DNA of 64,000 bases from Alcanivorax sp. S71-1-4 (GTDB lineage: Bacteria; Pseudomonadota; Gammaproteobacteria; Pseudomonadales; Alcanivoracaceae), in NCBI RefSeq assembly GCF_009846755.1, contig NZ_AQOR01000004.1, positions 124,001-188,000 on the forward strand. The letters run 5' to 3'. Both the position numbers and the translations under genes were made by a program. The notes under the pieces were generated by a model. That model was given only the letters and a program-made list of their open reading frames with translations. It was not told the DNA's origin and did not search any database. Positions within the stretch are counted from its first letter, which is position 1. Each line of letters starts with the position of its first letter. This document shows positions 9,101 through 17,716 of the stretch, piece by piece.

Positions 9101-9289
9101 CCCCCTGCTGAAAAGCAGGGCAAGCAAATCGGGTCTGCAGTACATTACAGCCAGTTCAAATATACTCTCACTGGCAAATGAACTGTTCTTCTGAACACCT
9201 ATTTCAGGATCATTGTCCAGCAGCTCTATCAAATCATCACAGGAGGGATTGCTAAAAAAAAATTTTCTAACCTCGTGATTAATACCCAT
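6200..9289 (-). CDS. Ankyrin-repeat/DUF4132 (MolR-like) protein
   Basis: A 1029-residue soluble protein. Roughly the first 350 residues are ankyrin-like repeats (clearest: ETPLSYAVSQKYREAISLLI then LGADVNLSDNNGKVPLEVAL). A helical linker follows, then a DUF4132 core: TRNVKIANAAAHTLASMPGM, GQIFSPKKGATVCLWHPAMV, EEILAWRAYISHAGFSQPFK and QAHREVYLLTDAERK, ending with an FGKLSEFGRTRRDVLQALVP tail. DUF4132 is known in the MolR-type proteins; its biochemical role is not established. Start is uncertain: ATG 9289 (AGGGA close by) or ATG 9331; the frame runs on to a TTG at 9379, which lies inside the likely promoter. Codon use and base composition are AT-richer than neighbours, suggesting transfer. Confidence 0.85.
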   Translation of the reverse strand: MGINHEVRKFFFSNPSCDDLIELLDNDPEIGVQKNSSFASESIFELAVMYCRPDLLALLFSRGLRPTEDKHSYRSLIVLAAGGYRKAPDVSLQIIRILLDNGITFPEQDSRAAKYLMQSGLKEALASGDTQYIQNLCIMGLDISKVERTAQYSIISFTISAAYEKYSRMAFPSPEEQARRALSLESMVKFLLQKGCDINSISLDGMGSPLARSLKTAGYPLALELLRKGATFGHGEHLLELLAECSTAPREILDKLLENEDFAASPGQEYVASMLIALRRRNLAFIEYLVKEKGASVNHSSSEETPLSYAVSQKYREAISLLIELGADVNLSDNNGKVPLEVALSLPGAKNIATQLKKLGARTKLQMLNPVEGKHLYREEIRRSIDVGEPWVRQAFSDMDNLLPDQLDGWRKLIRHCLDNNSSKPSSKWLKEANGLIDIIGPPVHRKLLLEWLPLLRQDRLTDDKFREIHPHNNLPPYQISENNTRLLKGLIWSTLCHNDNEIAVVLRELAEQMYKKIRWVGTRNVKIANAAAHTLASMPGMTGVKEVVTLRSKIKYNAARININRILEQAAKNRGATLESLEDSMIPDYGLSDVGELTTSIDACVARVRMTSIGQCEVSWEYKGKTRKSPPAEIARDNAERIKAIKATVKELKSASIAHAARLERMYFRPAAIDFKDWERQYLNHKLIGFMARRLIWRIEQQGAVYDVIYLDASLVAHNGQIFSPKKGATVCLWHPAMVDSEEILAWRAYISHAGFSQPFKQAHREVYLLTDAERKERYHSFRFAHHILKQSQFHALAEQRGWSQTRGGMWCGGAENSATRKLKEHGLIVELEAFGADAYGQSDSGMYACVAVNALKFFTEDDDDQVSVDLKDVDPLVLSEIMRDADLFVGVAGIGNDPNWYNRDVEWQKVSFGKLSEFGRTRRDVLQALVPRLAFKDRLKIEDRFLRVQGNLGTYKIHLGSANVLMEPGDQYLCIVQGSPQSKIMLPFEDDHILSLILSKAALLASDDKITDHGILSQMGSLVSEQA

Positions 9290-9350
9290 CTTCCCTGGCC
9301 CCCAGAAGCCGTAAAATCGAAAACAGTCCATGCTTTGTTTTAATGAATTT

Positions 9351-9379
9351 AGCCTAGATGTGATCCCAGAATAAGGCAA
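9351..9379 (-). promoter_or_regulatory. Possible promoter of the DUF4132/GG-protein pair
   Basis: On the minus strand TTGCCT (9374-9379) is followed after exactly 17 bases by TAGGCT (9351-9356). The match to sigma-70 consensus is modest (4/6 and 3/6), but position fits a start near 9344 ahead of ATG 9331 and 9289. The rest of the 9380-9595 gap shows only a short GTAAC/GTTAC inverted pair. Confidence 0.25.
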
Positions 9380-9595
9380 GCCTTCGTGAGCTCAATTGTC
9401 TATGAATCCTGTGCTTCATGGCCAGCTCTGTCATCCGTATGTTATCGGTAATACGCTCGCTTCCTGATACGTAACTTTCCGTTACCCCCGTCGCACGCAG
9501 CTTTACCCGTTGACCGCAGAGTCACTATGGAAGCTCCCCACCTGCAGAGGCAACTATCTGGACAACAACAATAAAACGATGCGGGAGTCAGCACG

Positions 9596-12500
9596 ATGCG
9601 CAACGACAGACCCCCGTCATGGCCACTGCTGCCGGCGCTTTTCGCCGTCAGCCTGATGGGTTGTGACGAAAAGAGCCGGGTATTCCAGCCGCCAGTGATT
9701 GAGGACGGCCTTATTTATACCCACCCCCTGGATGGCACCGTCGATCTGCCCCTGGGCAGCAAGGCGTTGTTTGTATTCTCTCACCAGGTCGATGCCGGCG
9801 CGTTGACGCAGAATTGTACGGGCACGGCGGAAGCGCCCGCCGGCGCATTCTGTATCACAGGCCCCGACGAGTTGGTGCCCACAGCTGCCGACACCGAAGT
9901 GGTCAATGACGGCCGTACCATTTCGTTTTCGATGGCCAGCCTGACGCCCGGCACACGCTATCAGGTCTGGTTGCGGCCGGCGGCTGCGCCGGGCGCGGTG
10001 AATCTGCCAGCGACAGGCCCCCTGCTCTCCTTCCGGACACGGCAGGCGCGACCGGTGCCGGACCAGGCACCCACCGTCATTGCCATCAACCAGGAAGACC
10101 CGCTTGCCTTTGTTGAAGGCAGCGGTGTAACGCCACGTTTTCCGTTCATGGATGTCGCGCCGGTCCGCGTGACGTTCTCGGAGCCGCTGGCGCAATCTAC
10201 CCTCGTCAGTGGTGAGTCGTTCCGGTTGCTCAAGGACGGGCAACCAGTGCCGGTCTCGGTGCATGCCGAGCGGCATTATCTGTCGATCCAGCCGTTACAG
10301 GATCTGGACGCCGGCGCGCGCTATACACTGGAACTGGACACTGACATTACGGATCTGCAACGCGAGTCACTGGCCGGGCCCACCACTTTTCTGTTTGAAC
10401 CGCTTTCATCCAAGAATGATCCGGCCGATGACAATCCACCCATCCGGCAGCTGCTGAGTGTGTTTCCCACCGAGAACGATCCCGGCTTTCCGCTTGCGTC
10501 GCGGTTGACGGACAAGCAGCTCAATCGCTTCAGCCTGGTCAATCCGGTACTGGGAGACAATGAGGTCCAGGCCATCCCGGAAACGCTTGAGGCGTGGCTG
10601 GCCGACCCGGTGCGGTTCCCGGTGGAAGTCCCGATCCTGGCACGGGGTGGTCAGCAACTGCGCCTGACCGGCATTAATCCGGCACGGTTGGGCGGCGAGG
10701 TGGACCTTGGGCTGAGCACTGGCGATATCTCTGGCGTCTTCATCAACAACGTCAGCGCCTGGCTGCTGCCGAACCCGTTTCGCCCCGCCGGGACCAATCC
10801 CGACGATGAGCTGGCGCCCTTGTTGACGGTGATGAATTTTGACCTGGCCATGCAGGGCGGCGATGCCTCCGGCAATGCGACGTTCAACCAGAACCTGATG
10901 CACATTCAGGCACCGGGCATCGTGACGGTGAAAGACGGGGCGTTGAATATTGAACTGTTCACAACGTTGCAGCTGGATGTGCTCGGTGGCGCAACAGCGA
11001 TCACGGCGGATTTCAATCTGGGTGTGCGCAGCGATGAGTCCTTTACGCTGGATAGGGACAACGACGCAGCGCCCAGGGTGACCGGCAGTTTCCCCGAAGA
11101 CCTCGCCGTCGGCGTTGAAACCCGCGACAACCTGTTGTTGATTCTCAGTGAGGCCCTCGGCGATACCGCACTCGACCGTATCGTGCTGCGCGACCTGAGC
11201 GTCGGTACGGAGGTGCCGATCCGCGTTTCACGCGAAGGCACCACGCTGGTGGTGTCACCCCGTCAGCCGCTGGCTGAAGCCACGCCGCATGCGCTGACGC
11301 TACCGCCGGACCTCTCCGACAATCATCTGTTTGCACCGCGCCCGCTCGCCGCGCTTGCCGATGATGCACTTGGCGGGGACAACACGCTCACATTCACCAC
11401 TGCGGATTACACCCGCGACGAAAGCGGCCAGATCCCGCCACTGTTGCTCGGCGTCTACCCCGGCGTGGGCTGCGCCCTGATTGATGTCGGCACACTTCCC
11501 GGCAAGGCGGGACGTTGTGATGGCGGCTTGCCGACCGATGTCCAGTACGAGCCGTTCCGCTATGAGGTGGGTACCCCGATCGATATCACGTTCAGCCAAC
11601 CGATGGATACCGAAAGCCTGCGCGTGGGCACCATCAGTGCGGCGGGTGATGCCTGCACGGGTGGCGCGGTCTGTCTGGCGCGACCACAGGATGGCGGCTG
11701 GGCGCCCATCGCGCTGGGTGTGCATGCGGAAAACATGGCGATTCAACTCTCACCTGCCGACGGCAGCATTGTTGCCGGCAATGACTACCGGCTGGTCATC
11801 AATGGCAGCGGCGAGACGTTCCGTAACCAGGCTGAGTTGGGTCACCTGGCCATCAACACGCGGCCGCTGGCCAGCGTCGAAACACCTGGCGGCCCGAACG
11901 TGGTCATCGATTTCGAAGCCGTGCCCAAACGCAGCACCATTTTTTCCACCATTCGCACACGACCGTTCAGCGATACCAATGGCAATGGCTTTTTCGACAA
12001 CGCGGAAAGTGAGGCGCTTGCCAATTCCGCGCGGTTGCGGATTGACGGCACCGGCGGCGTGATCACCAGCGCATCGTATTCAGACCCGGAGCGCGACCGT
12101 CTTTTTATCTCCGGCGCCTTGCCGGTCGGGTTCATGCCATTGGAGCCGCTGGATCTGAGCGTCCCTGGTGCGGACATGATCAGTGACGGCCCCAACCGCT
12201 GGTGCACACCGCCGGAGGTGGACGCCTATGGGGACAGCCAGTGCTTCAACACTGTCGGCAGTTTCATGACGCCGGTGGAAATCGGCCCGCAGGTGGTGCT
12301 CGGTACCAGCCTTTCTCTGGATGCCACGGCGCTGGTGGTACCCATCAACGGGCTGGCCACGCGGGCGTTGGTGCTGCGCGTTCGCTCGCGTGATCAGGGG
12401 CCGGTGTATGGCTATGTATTCAATGAAGCAGGCCAGGACAAACCGCAGTTCCTGCTCAAGCTGGAGGTGTATCTGGATGCCCCCGATATTGTCATTCTCG

Positions 12501-12841
12501 GTGGGCTGGCGGCCAGCGACCTGCGCAGTACGCCGATCACCACCTATGTGAAGGGCCCGATCAGCTTTCTGGATGACGGTCGTATCACGCTCGACTCCAG
12601 CAATATTTCCACCATTGCCCAGGGCATCAATCTGTCCATCGCCGAAGACGGCACCGCCGGGCCGCTGGACCCGGTGTGCGGCCTGCCAGTACTGGGACCG
12701 ATTCTGTGCGGCATTCTGGAGCCGGTGCTGACCTTCCAGCTTGGCAATGTGGACCTGATCATCGAACGCGGCGACTTCAATATAAAAGTGGTAACGCATC
12801 CATCCCGTGGATTGCGCCTGGCAGCGCCGGCGGCGCAATGA
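9596..12841 (+). CDS. Large lipoprotein with bacterial Ig-like domains
   Basis: A 1081-residue predicted outer-membrane or surface lipoprotein. The start MRNDRPPSWPLLPALFAVSLMGC has a signal peptide and lipobox LMGC, with Cys23 as the acylation site. The mature part holds several Big_5/SbsA-type Ig-like modules, seen as repeated phrases such as YTHPLDGTVDLPLGSKALFV, PVRVTFSEPL, GSFPEDLAVGVETRDNLLLI and IDITFSQPMDTESLRVG, each followed by a LxPGTRY or LxAGARYTLEL strand. A DTNGNGFFDNAE stretch near residue 800 resembles a calcium-binding loop. Its stop codon overlaps an ATG that precedes the OmpW-like gene, so the two are linked in one transcript. Function unknown; adhesion, stalk or substrate capture are options. 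Confidence 0.85.
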   Translation: MRNDRPPSWPLLPALFAVSLMGCDEKSRVFQPPVIEDGLIYTHPLDGTVDLPLGSKALFVFSHQVDAGALTQNCTGTAEAPAGAFCITGPDELVPTAADTEVVNDGRTISFSMASLTPGTRYQVWLRPAAAPGAVNLPATGPLLSFRTRQARPVPDQAPTVIAINQEDPLAFVEGSGVTPRFPFMDVAPVRVTFSEPLAQSTLVSGESFRLLKDGQPVPVSVHAERHYLSIQPLQDLDAGARYTLELDTDITDLQRESLAGPTTFLFEPLSSKNDPADDNPPIRQLLSVFPTENDPGFPLASRLTDKQLNRFSLVNPVLGDNEVQAIPETLEAWLADPVRFPVEVPILARGGQQLRLTGINPARLGGEVDLGLSTGDISGVFINNVSAWLLPNPFRPAGTNPDDELAPLLTVMNFDLAMQGGDASGNATFNQNLMHIQAPGIVTVKDGALNIELFTTLQLDVLGGATAITADFNLGVRSDESFTLDRDNDAAPRVTGSFPEDLAVGVETRDNLLLILSEALGDTALDRIVLRDLSVGTEVPIRVSREGTTLVVSPRQPLAEATPHALTLPPDLSDNHLFAPRPLAALADDALGGDNTLTFTTADYTRDESGQIPPLLLGVYPGVGCALIDVGTLPGKAGRCDGGLPTDVQYEPFRYEVGTPIDITFSQPMDTESLRVGTISAAGDACTGGAVCLARPQDGGWAPIALGVHAENMAIQLSPADGSIVAGNDYRLVINGSGETFRNQAELGHLAINTRPLASVETPGGPNVVIDFEAVPKRSTIFSTIRTRPFSDTNGNGFFDNAESEALANSARLRIDGTGGVITSASYSDPERDRLFISGALPVGFMPLEPLDLSVPGADMISDGPNRWCTPPEVDAYGDSQCFNTVGSFMTPVEIGPQVVLGTSLSLDATALVVPINGLATRALVLRVRSRDQGPVYGYVFNEAGQDKPQFLLKLEVYLDAPDIVILGGLAASDLRSTPITTYVKGPISFLDDGRITLDSSNISTIAQGINLSIAEDGTAGPLDPVCGLPVLGPILCGILEPVLTFQLGNVDLIIERGDFNIKVVTHPSRGLRLAAPAAQ

Positions 12842-12855
12842 GGGGGAAACGCAAC

Positions 12856-13740
12856 ATGCAGAACAGAGATTATTTCCTACCGGGGCTGTGCGCCCTGTGG
12901 CTGGGCGTCACTGCCCTGCCCGTTCAGGCTGAACCCCGCGCGCCGCGCGATTACCAGAATGATCGCCCGACGTTCTTCGGCACCGACTTCGTGCGGCGGC
13001 TGTTTGGTGAAGACCGGCTGTATTTTCGCGCCGGCGCGCTGTACCTGTCGCCGGACCTGAAGACGCACTCCATTGAGCTGAAGAACCTCTCCAACGTGGC
13101 CGAGGTGGCGGTGGAACCCGGCCCGCAGAACGGCTCTGCCTACAGTGATCCACTACTGCAGCCGGGTGCAATCATCGGCTACCACCTGCCCTGGGGTGAC
13201 GGCAGTTGGGCGGTGGAAACGGTGGCCGCCCTGCCGCCCACTCTGAATCTGAAAATCCGTGGTGAGATTGCCAACAAGCCCCTCGCGGAGGAAGCCAATG
13301 GCATTCCCACCGGCGTGCCGCCGCTCGGCAGCAAGGTGGGCACCACCAAGGCGCTGCCGCCTATCGTGACACTGGTGAAACGGTTCCGGATGGATCACCA
13401 CCTGCGGCCTTACGCGGGCCTGGGCTTCACTTATCTCTACACCTACGACAGCAAGGTGGAGAACGCCGTGCTGACGGAGTTCGGACGACCGGACCTGGAT
13501 ATCGAGGACAAGTTTGGCTACGTGCTCCAGGCCGGGCTGGAGTACAGGATCTACCGCTACTGGTGGGCCAATCTTGACGTGAAGTACGTCAGCGTGCCGG
13601 ATGTGCGTGCCACCATGGAAGGCACGTTTATCCGCGCGCCCGGTTTACCGCAGTATCAGTTCATCGAAGTGGGTGACGCCGAGTTTGTCGCCGACCTGAA
13701 CAACATCCTGGTCCAGGTCGGTATTGGCTTCACTTTCTGA
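12856..13740 (+). CDS. OmpW-family outer-membrane protein
   Basis: A 294-residue outer-membrane beta-barrel of the OmpW type. The first 24 residues form a signal peptide (LCALWLGVTALPVQA). Family features: an early RAGALYLSPDL strand, GAIIGYHLPWGDGSWAVETVAALP, LPPIVTLVKRF, LRPYAGLGFTYLYTY and a C-terminal strand ending in Phe (LVQVGIGFTF), the barrel-assembly signal. OmpW proteins form narrow channels for hydrophobic molecules, and homologues are common beside alkane-use genes. It is longer than E. coli OmpW (about 212 residues), with an inserted loop at EIANKPLAEEANGIPTGVPP. ATG 12856 has AGGGGG ahead; an in-frame ATG at 12838 overlaps the previous stop. Confidence 0.85.
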   Translation: MQNRDYFLPGLCALWLGVTALPVQAEPRAPRDYQNDRPTFFGTDFVRRLFGEDRLYFRAGALYLSPDLKTHSIELKNLSNVAEVAVEPGPQNGSAYSDPLLQPGAIIGYHLPWGDGSWAVETVAALPPTLNLKIRGEIANKPLAEEANGIPTGVPPLGSKVGTTKALPPIVTLVKRFRMDHHLRPYAGLGFTYLYTYDSKVENAVLTEFGRPDLDIEDKFGYVLQAGLEYRIYRYWWANLDVKYVSVPDVRATMEGTFIRAPGLPQYQFIEVGDAEFVADLNNILVQVGIGFTF

Positions 13741-13743
13741 AGG

Positions 13744-14934
13744 TCACGCGGCGCGTGCCGGCAATTGCCCACGCGCCAGACCGATGAACGTGAGCGTGGC
13801 CACCAGGCTGCAGGCAAACATCATCGCCGCCATCGGCAGCACTGAACCGGTATGGAAGACGGTCACCAGTGCCCCGACCGTGCCGGCCAGCAGGAATTGC
13901 AGTGCGCCGTTCAGGCCGGTGGCAGCCCCCGCATCGGCATCGAAAAAGGACAGGAAGCTGGCCAGCGCGTTGGGCACCACCAGGGCTACCGCGCCGACAC
14001 TGAGCATGATCAGGGGAATCGTGAGCCCCAGGGTCAGTTGATCCAGCACCACCAGTGTCACCAGTACCAGTGTGCTGGCGCATTGCAGCAACAACCCGGC
14101 ACGCAACATGCGCGGGCTGTCGAAATGACGCAGCAGCACGATATTGAGCCGGTTCAGGGCAATCATCACGACAACATTCGCGCCGAACAGCAACGGGAAC
14201 AGTTTGCTGGAAGCACCGAAATGCTCCATGTACAAGAAAGCTGAATCGGTAATGAAAACGAACATGGTCGCAAACGCAAACGCGTTGGCGAGGATATACC
14301 CCATCGCCGCACGGTGACGCAGCACACGCCCATACGCTGACAGGATACCGCCCTGCGGTCTGGCGTGACGGCGCTCGGCATGCGGCAGCGCACGCCAGAG
14401 CACCAGAATCATCAGCAGCGCATACAGCCCCAGCATGACGAAGATGCCGTACCAGTCGGCGCTGTGCAGGATCAGCGCACCCAGCGCCGGTGCCAGCAGT
14501 GGTGCCACCAGCATGACCAGGCCGATGGTGGTCAGCACCCGGGCGGCTTCGCGGCCGGTATAAAAATCCCGCACAGACGCCGCCGCAATCACCACTGTCG
14601 CGCCACCACCGAAGGCCTGCACCAGGCGCAGTGCGAACAGGTGCGACAGCTCCGTGACGAAACAGATGCCGAAACTGGCCACCGCAAACAGGGCCAGGCC
14701 GGCGTAGGCCACGCGATGACGACCGAAACGGTCAGATAACTGGCCGCCGAACAACTGGCCCAGTGCGGCACCGATCAGGTACAGCGCGACAGACGTTTCG
14801 ACGCGCTCGACCGGTACGGAGAGCGTCTCGGCCATGGCCGGCAAAGCGGGAAGGTAGGTGTCGATCGCCAGCGGGCCAATGGCCACCAGCGTCCCCAGAA
14901 TGACGGCCAGACGGCCGGGTGAAACTGCCTGCAT
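13744..14934 (-). CDS. Bcr/CflA-family drug exporter (MFS)
   Basis: Inner-membrane major-facilitator antiporter of 396 residues, the normal size, with about 12 membrane helices. Helix 1 carries the Bcr/CflA signature AIDTYLPALPAMAETL, the loop 2-3 motif is GQLSDRFGRHRV, and the helix 5 region has LVMLVAPLLAPALGALIL. Known members export bicyclomycin, chloramphenicol or sulfonamides; substrate here unknown. The open frame extends to 15138, but ATG 14934 gives the canonical N-terminus and has a purine-rich stretch ahead. It ends 3 bp from the convergent OmpW-like gene. Confidence 0.92.
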   Translation of the reverse strand: MQAVSPGRLAVILGTLVAIGPLAIDTYLPALPAMAETLSVPVERVETSVALYLIGAALGQLFGGQLSDRFGRHRVAYAGLALFAVASFGICFVTELSHLFALRLVQAFGGGATVVIAAASVRDFYTGREAARVLTTIGLVMLVAPLLAPALGALILHSADWYGIFVMLGLYALLMILVLWRALPHAERRHARPQGGILSAYGRVLRHRAAMGYILANAFAFATMFVFITDSAFLYMEHFGASSKLFPLLFGANVVVMIALNRLNIVLLRHFDSPRMLRAGLLLQCASTLVLVTLVVLDQLTLGLTIPLIMLSVGAVALVVPNALASFLSFFDADAGAATGLNGALQFLLAGTVGALVTVFHTGSVLPMAAMMFACSLVATLTFIGLARGQLPARAA

Positions 14935-15025
14935 AGAATGGGTCCCCTGTGAGGACCCAAGGATACCCTGCTTTGGCGCAGTCCAGGCATGCGAGGATGA
15001 AAAGGAATGCAAAAACGCCAGTGTC

Positions 15026-16210
15026 TCAGACGTATTGCCAACCCTCGCCACGGTAAGTCGGTACGCGATCGACAATGGCGCCATCGCGCCACAGCAACAG
15101 CTCGTTGAAGCGTTCGCACAGTTCGCCGGCCTTGGCATGACGAAACAGCACCGGCTCGCCGACGGCAGGCAATACGTCGCCGGTCACGGGGGTCTGCACC
15201 TCCCCTGCCCCTTCATTCGCAATCAGCGACAGGCCGGGTGGCCAGACCGGTTGCGGCAACCGGTCCGGGCCTGGCGCGCCAGAGGCGACATAACCGCCCC
15301 CGAGACAGGTGGCGATCGCCGATTGCGGATGGCGCACCACTTCCAGCGCAAACAGCATGGCCGGGGCATGGCGAAACTGCTGATAGTGATCAAACAGCAA
15401 CGGGGCGTAGAGACCGCTGCCGGCCGTGACTTCCGTGACGCTGGGATCATCGCGCGTGCTCTCAAGGCTGCCAGTGCCGCCGCCGTTGACAAACCGCAAC
15501 TCGGCGCCGTCCTCACGCAAGGCGCGCACCACCTCACCGCGCAAGCGTTGCAGCCGCGGAATGGCCCCGGCCTTGAGCCGGCGCACCACGGCATTGCGCA
15601 GGCCCTGCGCCGGTTGCGCGTCGCCCAGACCGGCGATCTGTGCCTCATAGCCCATGACACCTTCCAGGCGTACGCCCTCGCTGCGGCGGATCAGTGCATG
15701 GCATGCCAGTGCAGCGTCGACGCCGCGCACTGGCGAGCGATACACGCCGAAGTTCAGGCCGGGCAGATGCCAGGACATGTCCACGTCCAGGCACAGCGGC
15801 ACACACACCCCTTCGCGGCGCGCTACTTCGTCAATGCGTTCAATCTGCACAGGGCTGTCCACCATCAGTGTGATGCGCCGCCCCGCACGCAGTTGCTCGC
15901 ACACGTCCCGGATCAGCACCGGTTGCACCGTTGGATAGGCCACCAGCAGATCATCAAAACCGAGCGCCGCCAGGCGGCTGGCTTCGCCGGCGTGAAAACA
16001 CATCAGCCCCTGGCAGCGGGCATCAAAGTCGAGCACATGCCGCAGCAGCGACACGCAGCGCACTGATTTGCTGGCCACGCGCAGCGGCAGATGGCCGGCG
16101 CGGCGCAACAATGCGGCAAGGTTGTCGTCGAAGCGACGCATGTCCACCAGCACGGCGGGCAGTGTCTGGCGGCGCAGTGCTTCGGCATAGACGGCATAGG
16201 AATGTGACAT
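15026..16210 (-). CDS. PLP-dependent amino acid deaminase/aldolase (alanine-racemase fold)
   Basis: A 394-residue fold-type III PLP enzyme of the group annotated as amino acid deaminase/aldolase (D-threonine aldolase or D-serine dehydratase relatives). K48 in LRVASKSVRC is the expected Schiff-base lysine; LCLDVDMSWHLPGLNFGVYRSPVR and FVNGGGTGSLEST are family motifs for phosphate binding. The C-terminal domain resembles D-serine dehydratase (SLIANEGAGEVQTPVTGD...GEPVLFRHAKAGELCERFNE), where the HAKAGE/CERFN residues would hold metal. It starts 12 bp after the ALDH gene and closes the oxidation operon. Substrate is unknown. Confidence 0.85.
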   Translation of the reverse strand: MSHSYAVYAEALRRQTLPAVLVDMRRFDDNLAALLRRAGHLPLRVASKSVRCVSLLRHVLDFDARCQGLMCFHAGEASRLAALGFDDLLVAYPTVQPVLIRDVCEQLRAGRRITLMVDSPVQIERIDEVARREGVCVPLCLDVDMSWHLPGLNFGVYRSPVRGVDAALACHALIRRSEGVRLEGVMGYEAQIAGLGDAQPAQGLRNAVVRRLKAGAIPRLQRLRGEVVRALREDGAELRFVNGGGTGSLESTRDDPSVTEVTAGSGLYAPLLFDHYQQFRHAPAMLFALEVVRHPQSAIATCLGGGYVASGAPGPDRLPQPVWPPGLSLIANEGAGEVQTPVTGDVLPAVGEPVLFRHAKAGELCERFNELLLWRDGAIVDRVPTYRGEGWQYV

Positions 16211-16222
16211 GGGGAAGTCCTG

Positions 16223-17716
16223 TCAGGCGTCCGGATGACGCGGTTTCTGCGCCAGGCTTTCCAGCTTCAGGCCGGCGCGGGCAAAACGCAGCAACGCACC
16301 CGGGCCACGGCCGAACAGGCCGCCAATCAGTTCGCCGAACAGGCGATACTTGGCACGGGTGTAGGGATACCAGTTGGCCTCGATCTTCTTGCTCTGGCTG
16401 TCGATCAGCACCGCTTTCGAACGGGTCATGGCGCGCAGGCCCTCGATGCCCTTGACGCGCCCATAGCCGGACTGCCCGGTGCCGCCGAACGGCAACGCCG
16501 GGTTGCCTTCGGTGAGCATGACATTGTTGATCGAGACAGCCCCCACGCGCAGCGCCGCAGCGACACGACGGGCACGTTCGATGTCCTTGCTCCAGACACT
16601 CGCACTCAAACCGAACACGCTGTCGTTCGCCTGGGCAACGGCATCCTGTTCATCGCGGAAGCGCAGCACCGGCAGCACCGGGCCGAATGTTTCTTCCTGC
16701 ATCAGCAGCATGTCTTTCGTCACGCCGGTGACCAGCGCGGGCCGCAGCAGGCGTGTGCCTGCCACCCGGCCGCCGCCGTGCACAGTGGCACCTTTGGCAC
16801 GGGCGTCGGCCAGATGACGCTCGACAATCTCGCACTGGAAATCCGTGGTCATGGCGCCGAGGTCGGCATCGCCGTCGTCGCCGGTGTTGACCACCAGTGC
16901 ATCGATGCCGGCGCGCAGACGGGCCACCACCTCATCGTAGATCACGTCCTGTACGTACAGCCTTTCTACCGCGGTGCAGGATTGCCCGGCGTTGGTAAGC
17001 GCGCCCCAGAGCGCCCCGGCACAGGTACGCGACAGATTGACGTCGTCGAACACCAGCATGGCGTCCTTGCCGCCCAGTTCCAGTTCCACCGGCACCAGCA
17101 GCGGGGCCGCCTGGGCCAGGATGCGCTGACCGGTGCGGGTGCTGCCGGTAAAACAGATCTTGTCCGGCCGCGCCGCAATCAGCGTTTCTGCGCGTGCCCC
17201 ATCGCCCTGCTCCACCCGTAATGCCCGCGACAGCAAGGGCAACCCGTCGACCAGTTCTTCGAACAACCCTGCCAGCGGTGTGTGCTCGGAGGGTTTCAAT
17301 ATCACCGCGTTGCCGGCGGCGAAGGCCGGCGCAATCGCTGTCATCGCGATATGAAACGGATAGTTCCAGGGCGTGATGACCAGCACCACACCGACAGGTT
17401 CGTACCAGACACGGGATTTCTTGCCCATCAGGGCCAGCGGTGTGGCCACCTTTTCTTCACTGAGCGCGCCCGGCGCGGCCTTGATCAGCCAATGCAGGTA
17501 ATCAAGCACGCCCATGATTTCCGAGACCAGGGCATCGGTACGGCTCTTGCCGGTATCGGCCATGATCCGTGCAACGATGTCTTCCTGGCGGTCGCGAATG
17601 CGGTCCATCAGTTGATGCAATTCATCCAGCCGTTCGCGCAGTGGCACCGCGCGCAGTGCGTCGGCGGCGGCTCGGGCGTGCATCAGGGCAGGGTCCATTT
17701 CCAGTGGCATATTCAT
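16223..17716 (-). CDS. Aldehyde dehydrogenase (coniferyl/fatty aldehyde group)
   Basis: NAD(P)-dependent oxidation of an aldehyde to its acid. The 497-residue protein has the class 3-like layout: N118 in TPWNYPF, coenzyme-binding KPSEHTP and FTGSTRTGQ, general base E213 in ELELGGKDAM, and nucleophile C247 in AGQSCTAVERLYV. It resembles the coniferyl-aldehyde/fatty-aldehyde branch (AlkH-like). The start ATG overlaps the stop of the preceding small gene by one base, so translation is coupled. It most simply oxidises the aldehyde produced by the GMC oxidase two genes upstream. Confidence 0.94.
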   Translation of the reverse strand: MNMPLEMDPALMHARAAADALRAVPLRERLDELHQLMDRIRDRQEDIVARIMADTGKSRTDALVSEIMGVLDYLHWLIKAAPGALSEEKVATPLALMGKKSRVWYEPVGVVLVITPWNYPFHIAMTAIAPAFAAGNAVILKPSEHTPLAGLFEELVDGLPLLSRALRVEQGDGARAETLIAARPDKICFTGSTRTGQRILAQAAPLLVPVELELGGKDAMLVFDDVNLSRTCAGALWGALTNAGQSCTAVERLYVQDVIYDEVVARLRAGIDALVVNTGDDGDADLGAMTTDFQCEIVERHLADARAKGATVHGGGRVAGTRLLRPALVTGVTKDMLLMQEETFGPVLPVLRFRDEQDAVAQANDSVFGLSASVWSKDIERARRVAAALRVGAVSINNVMLTEGNPALPFGGTGQSGYGRVKGIEGLRAMTRSKAVLIDSQSKKIEANWYPYTRAKYRLFGELIGGLFGRGPGALLRFARAGLKLESLAQKPRHPDA

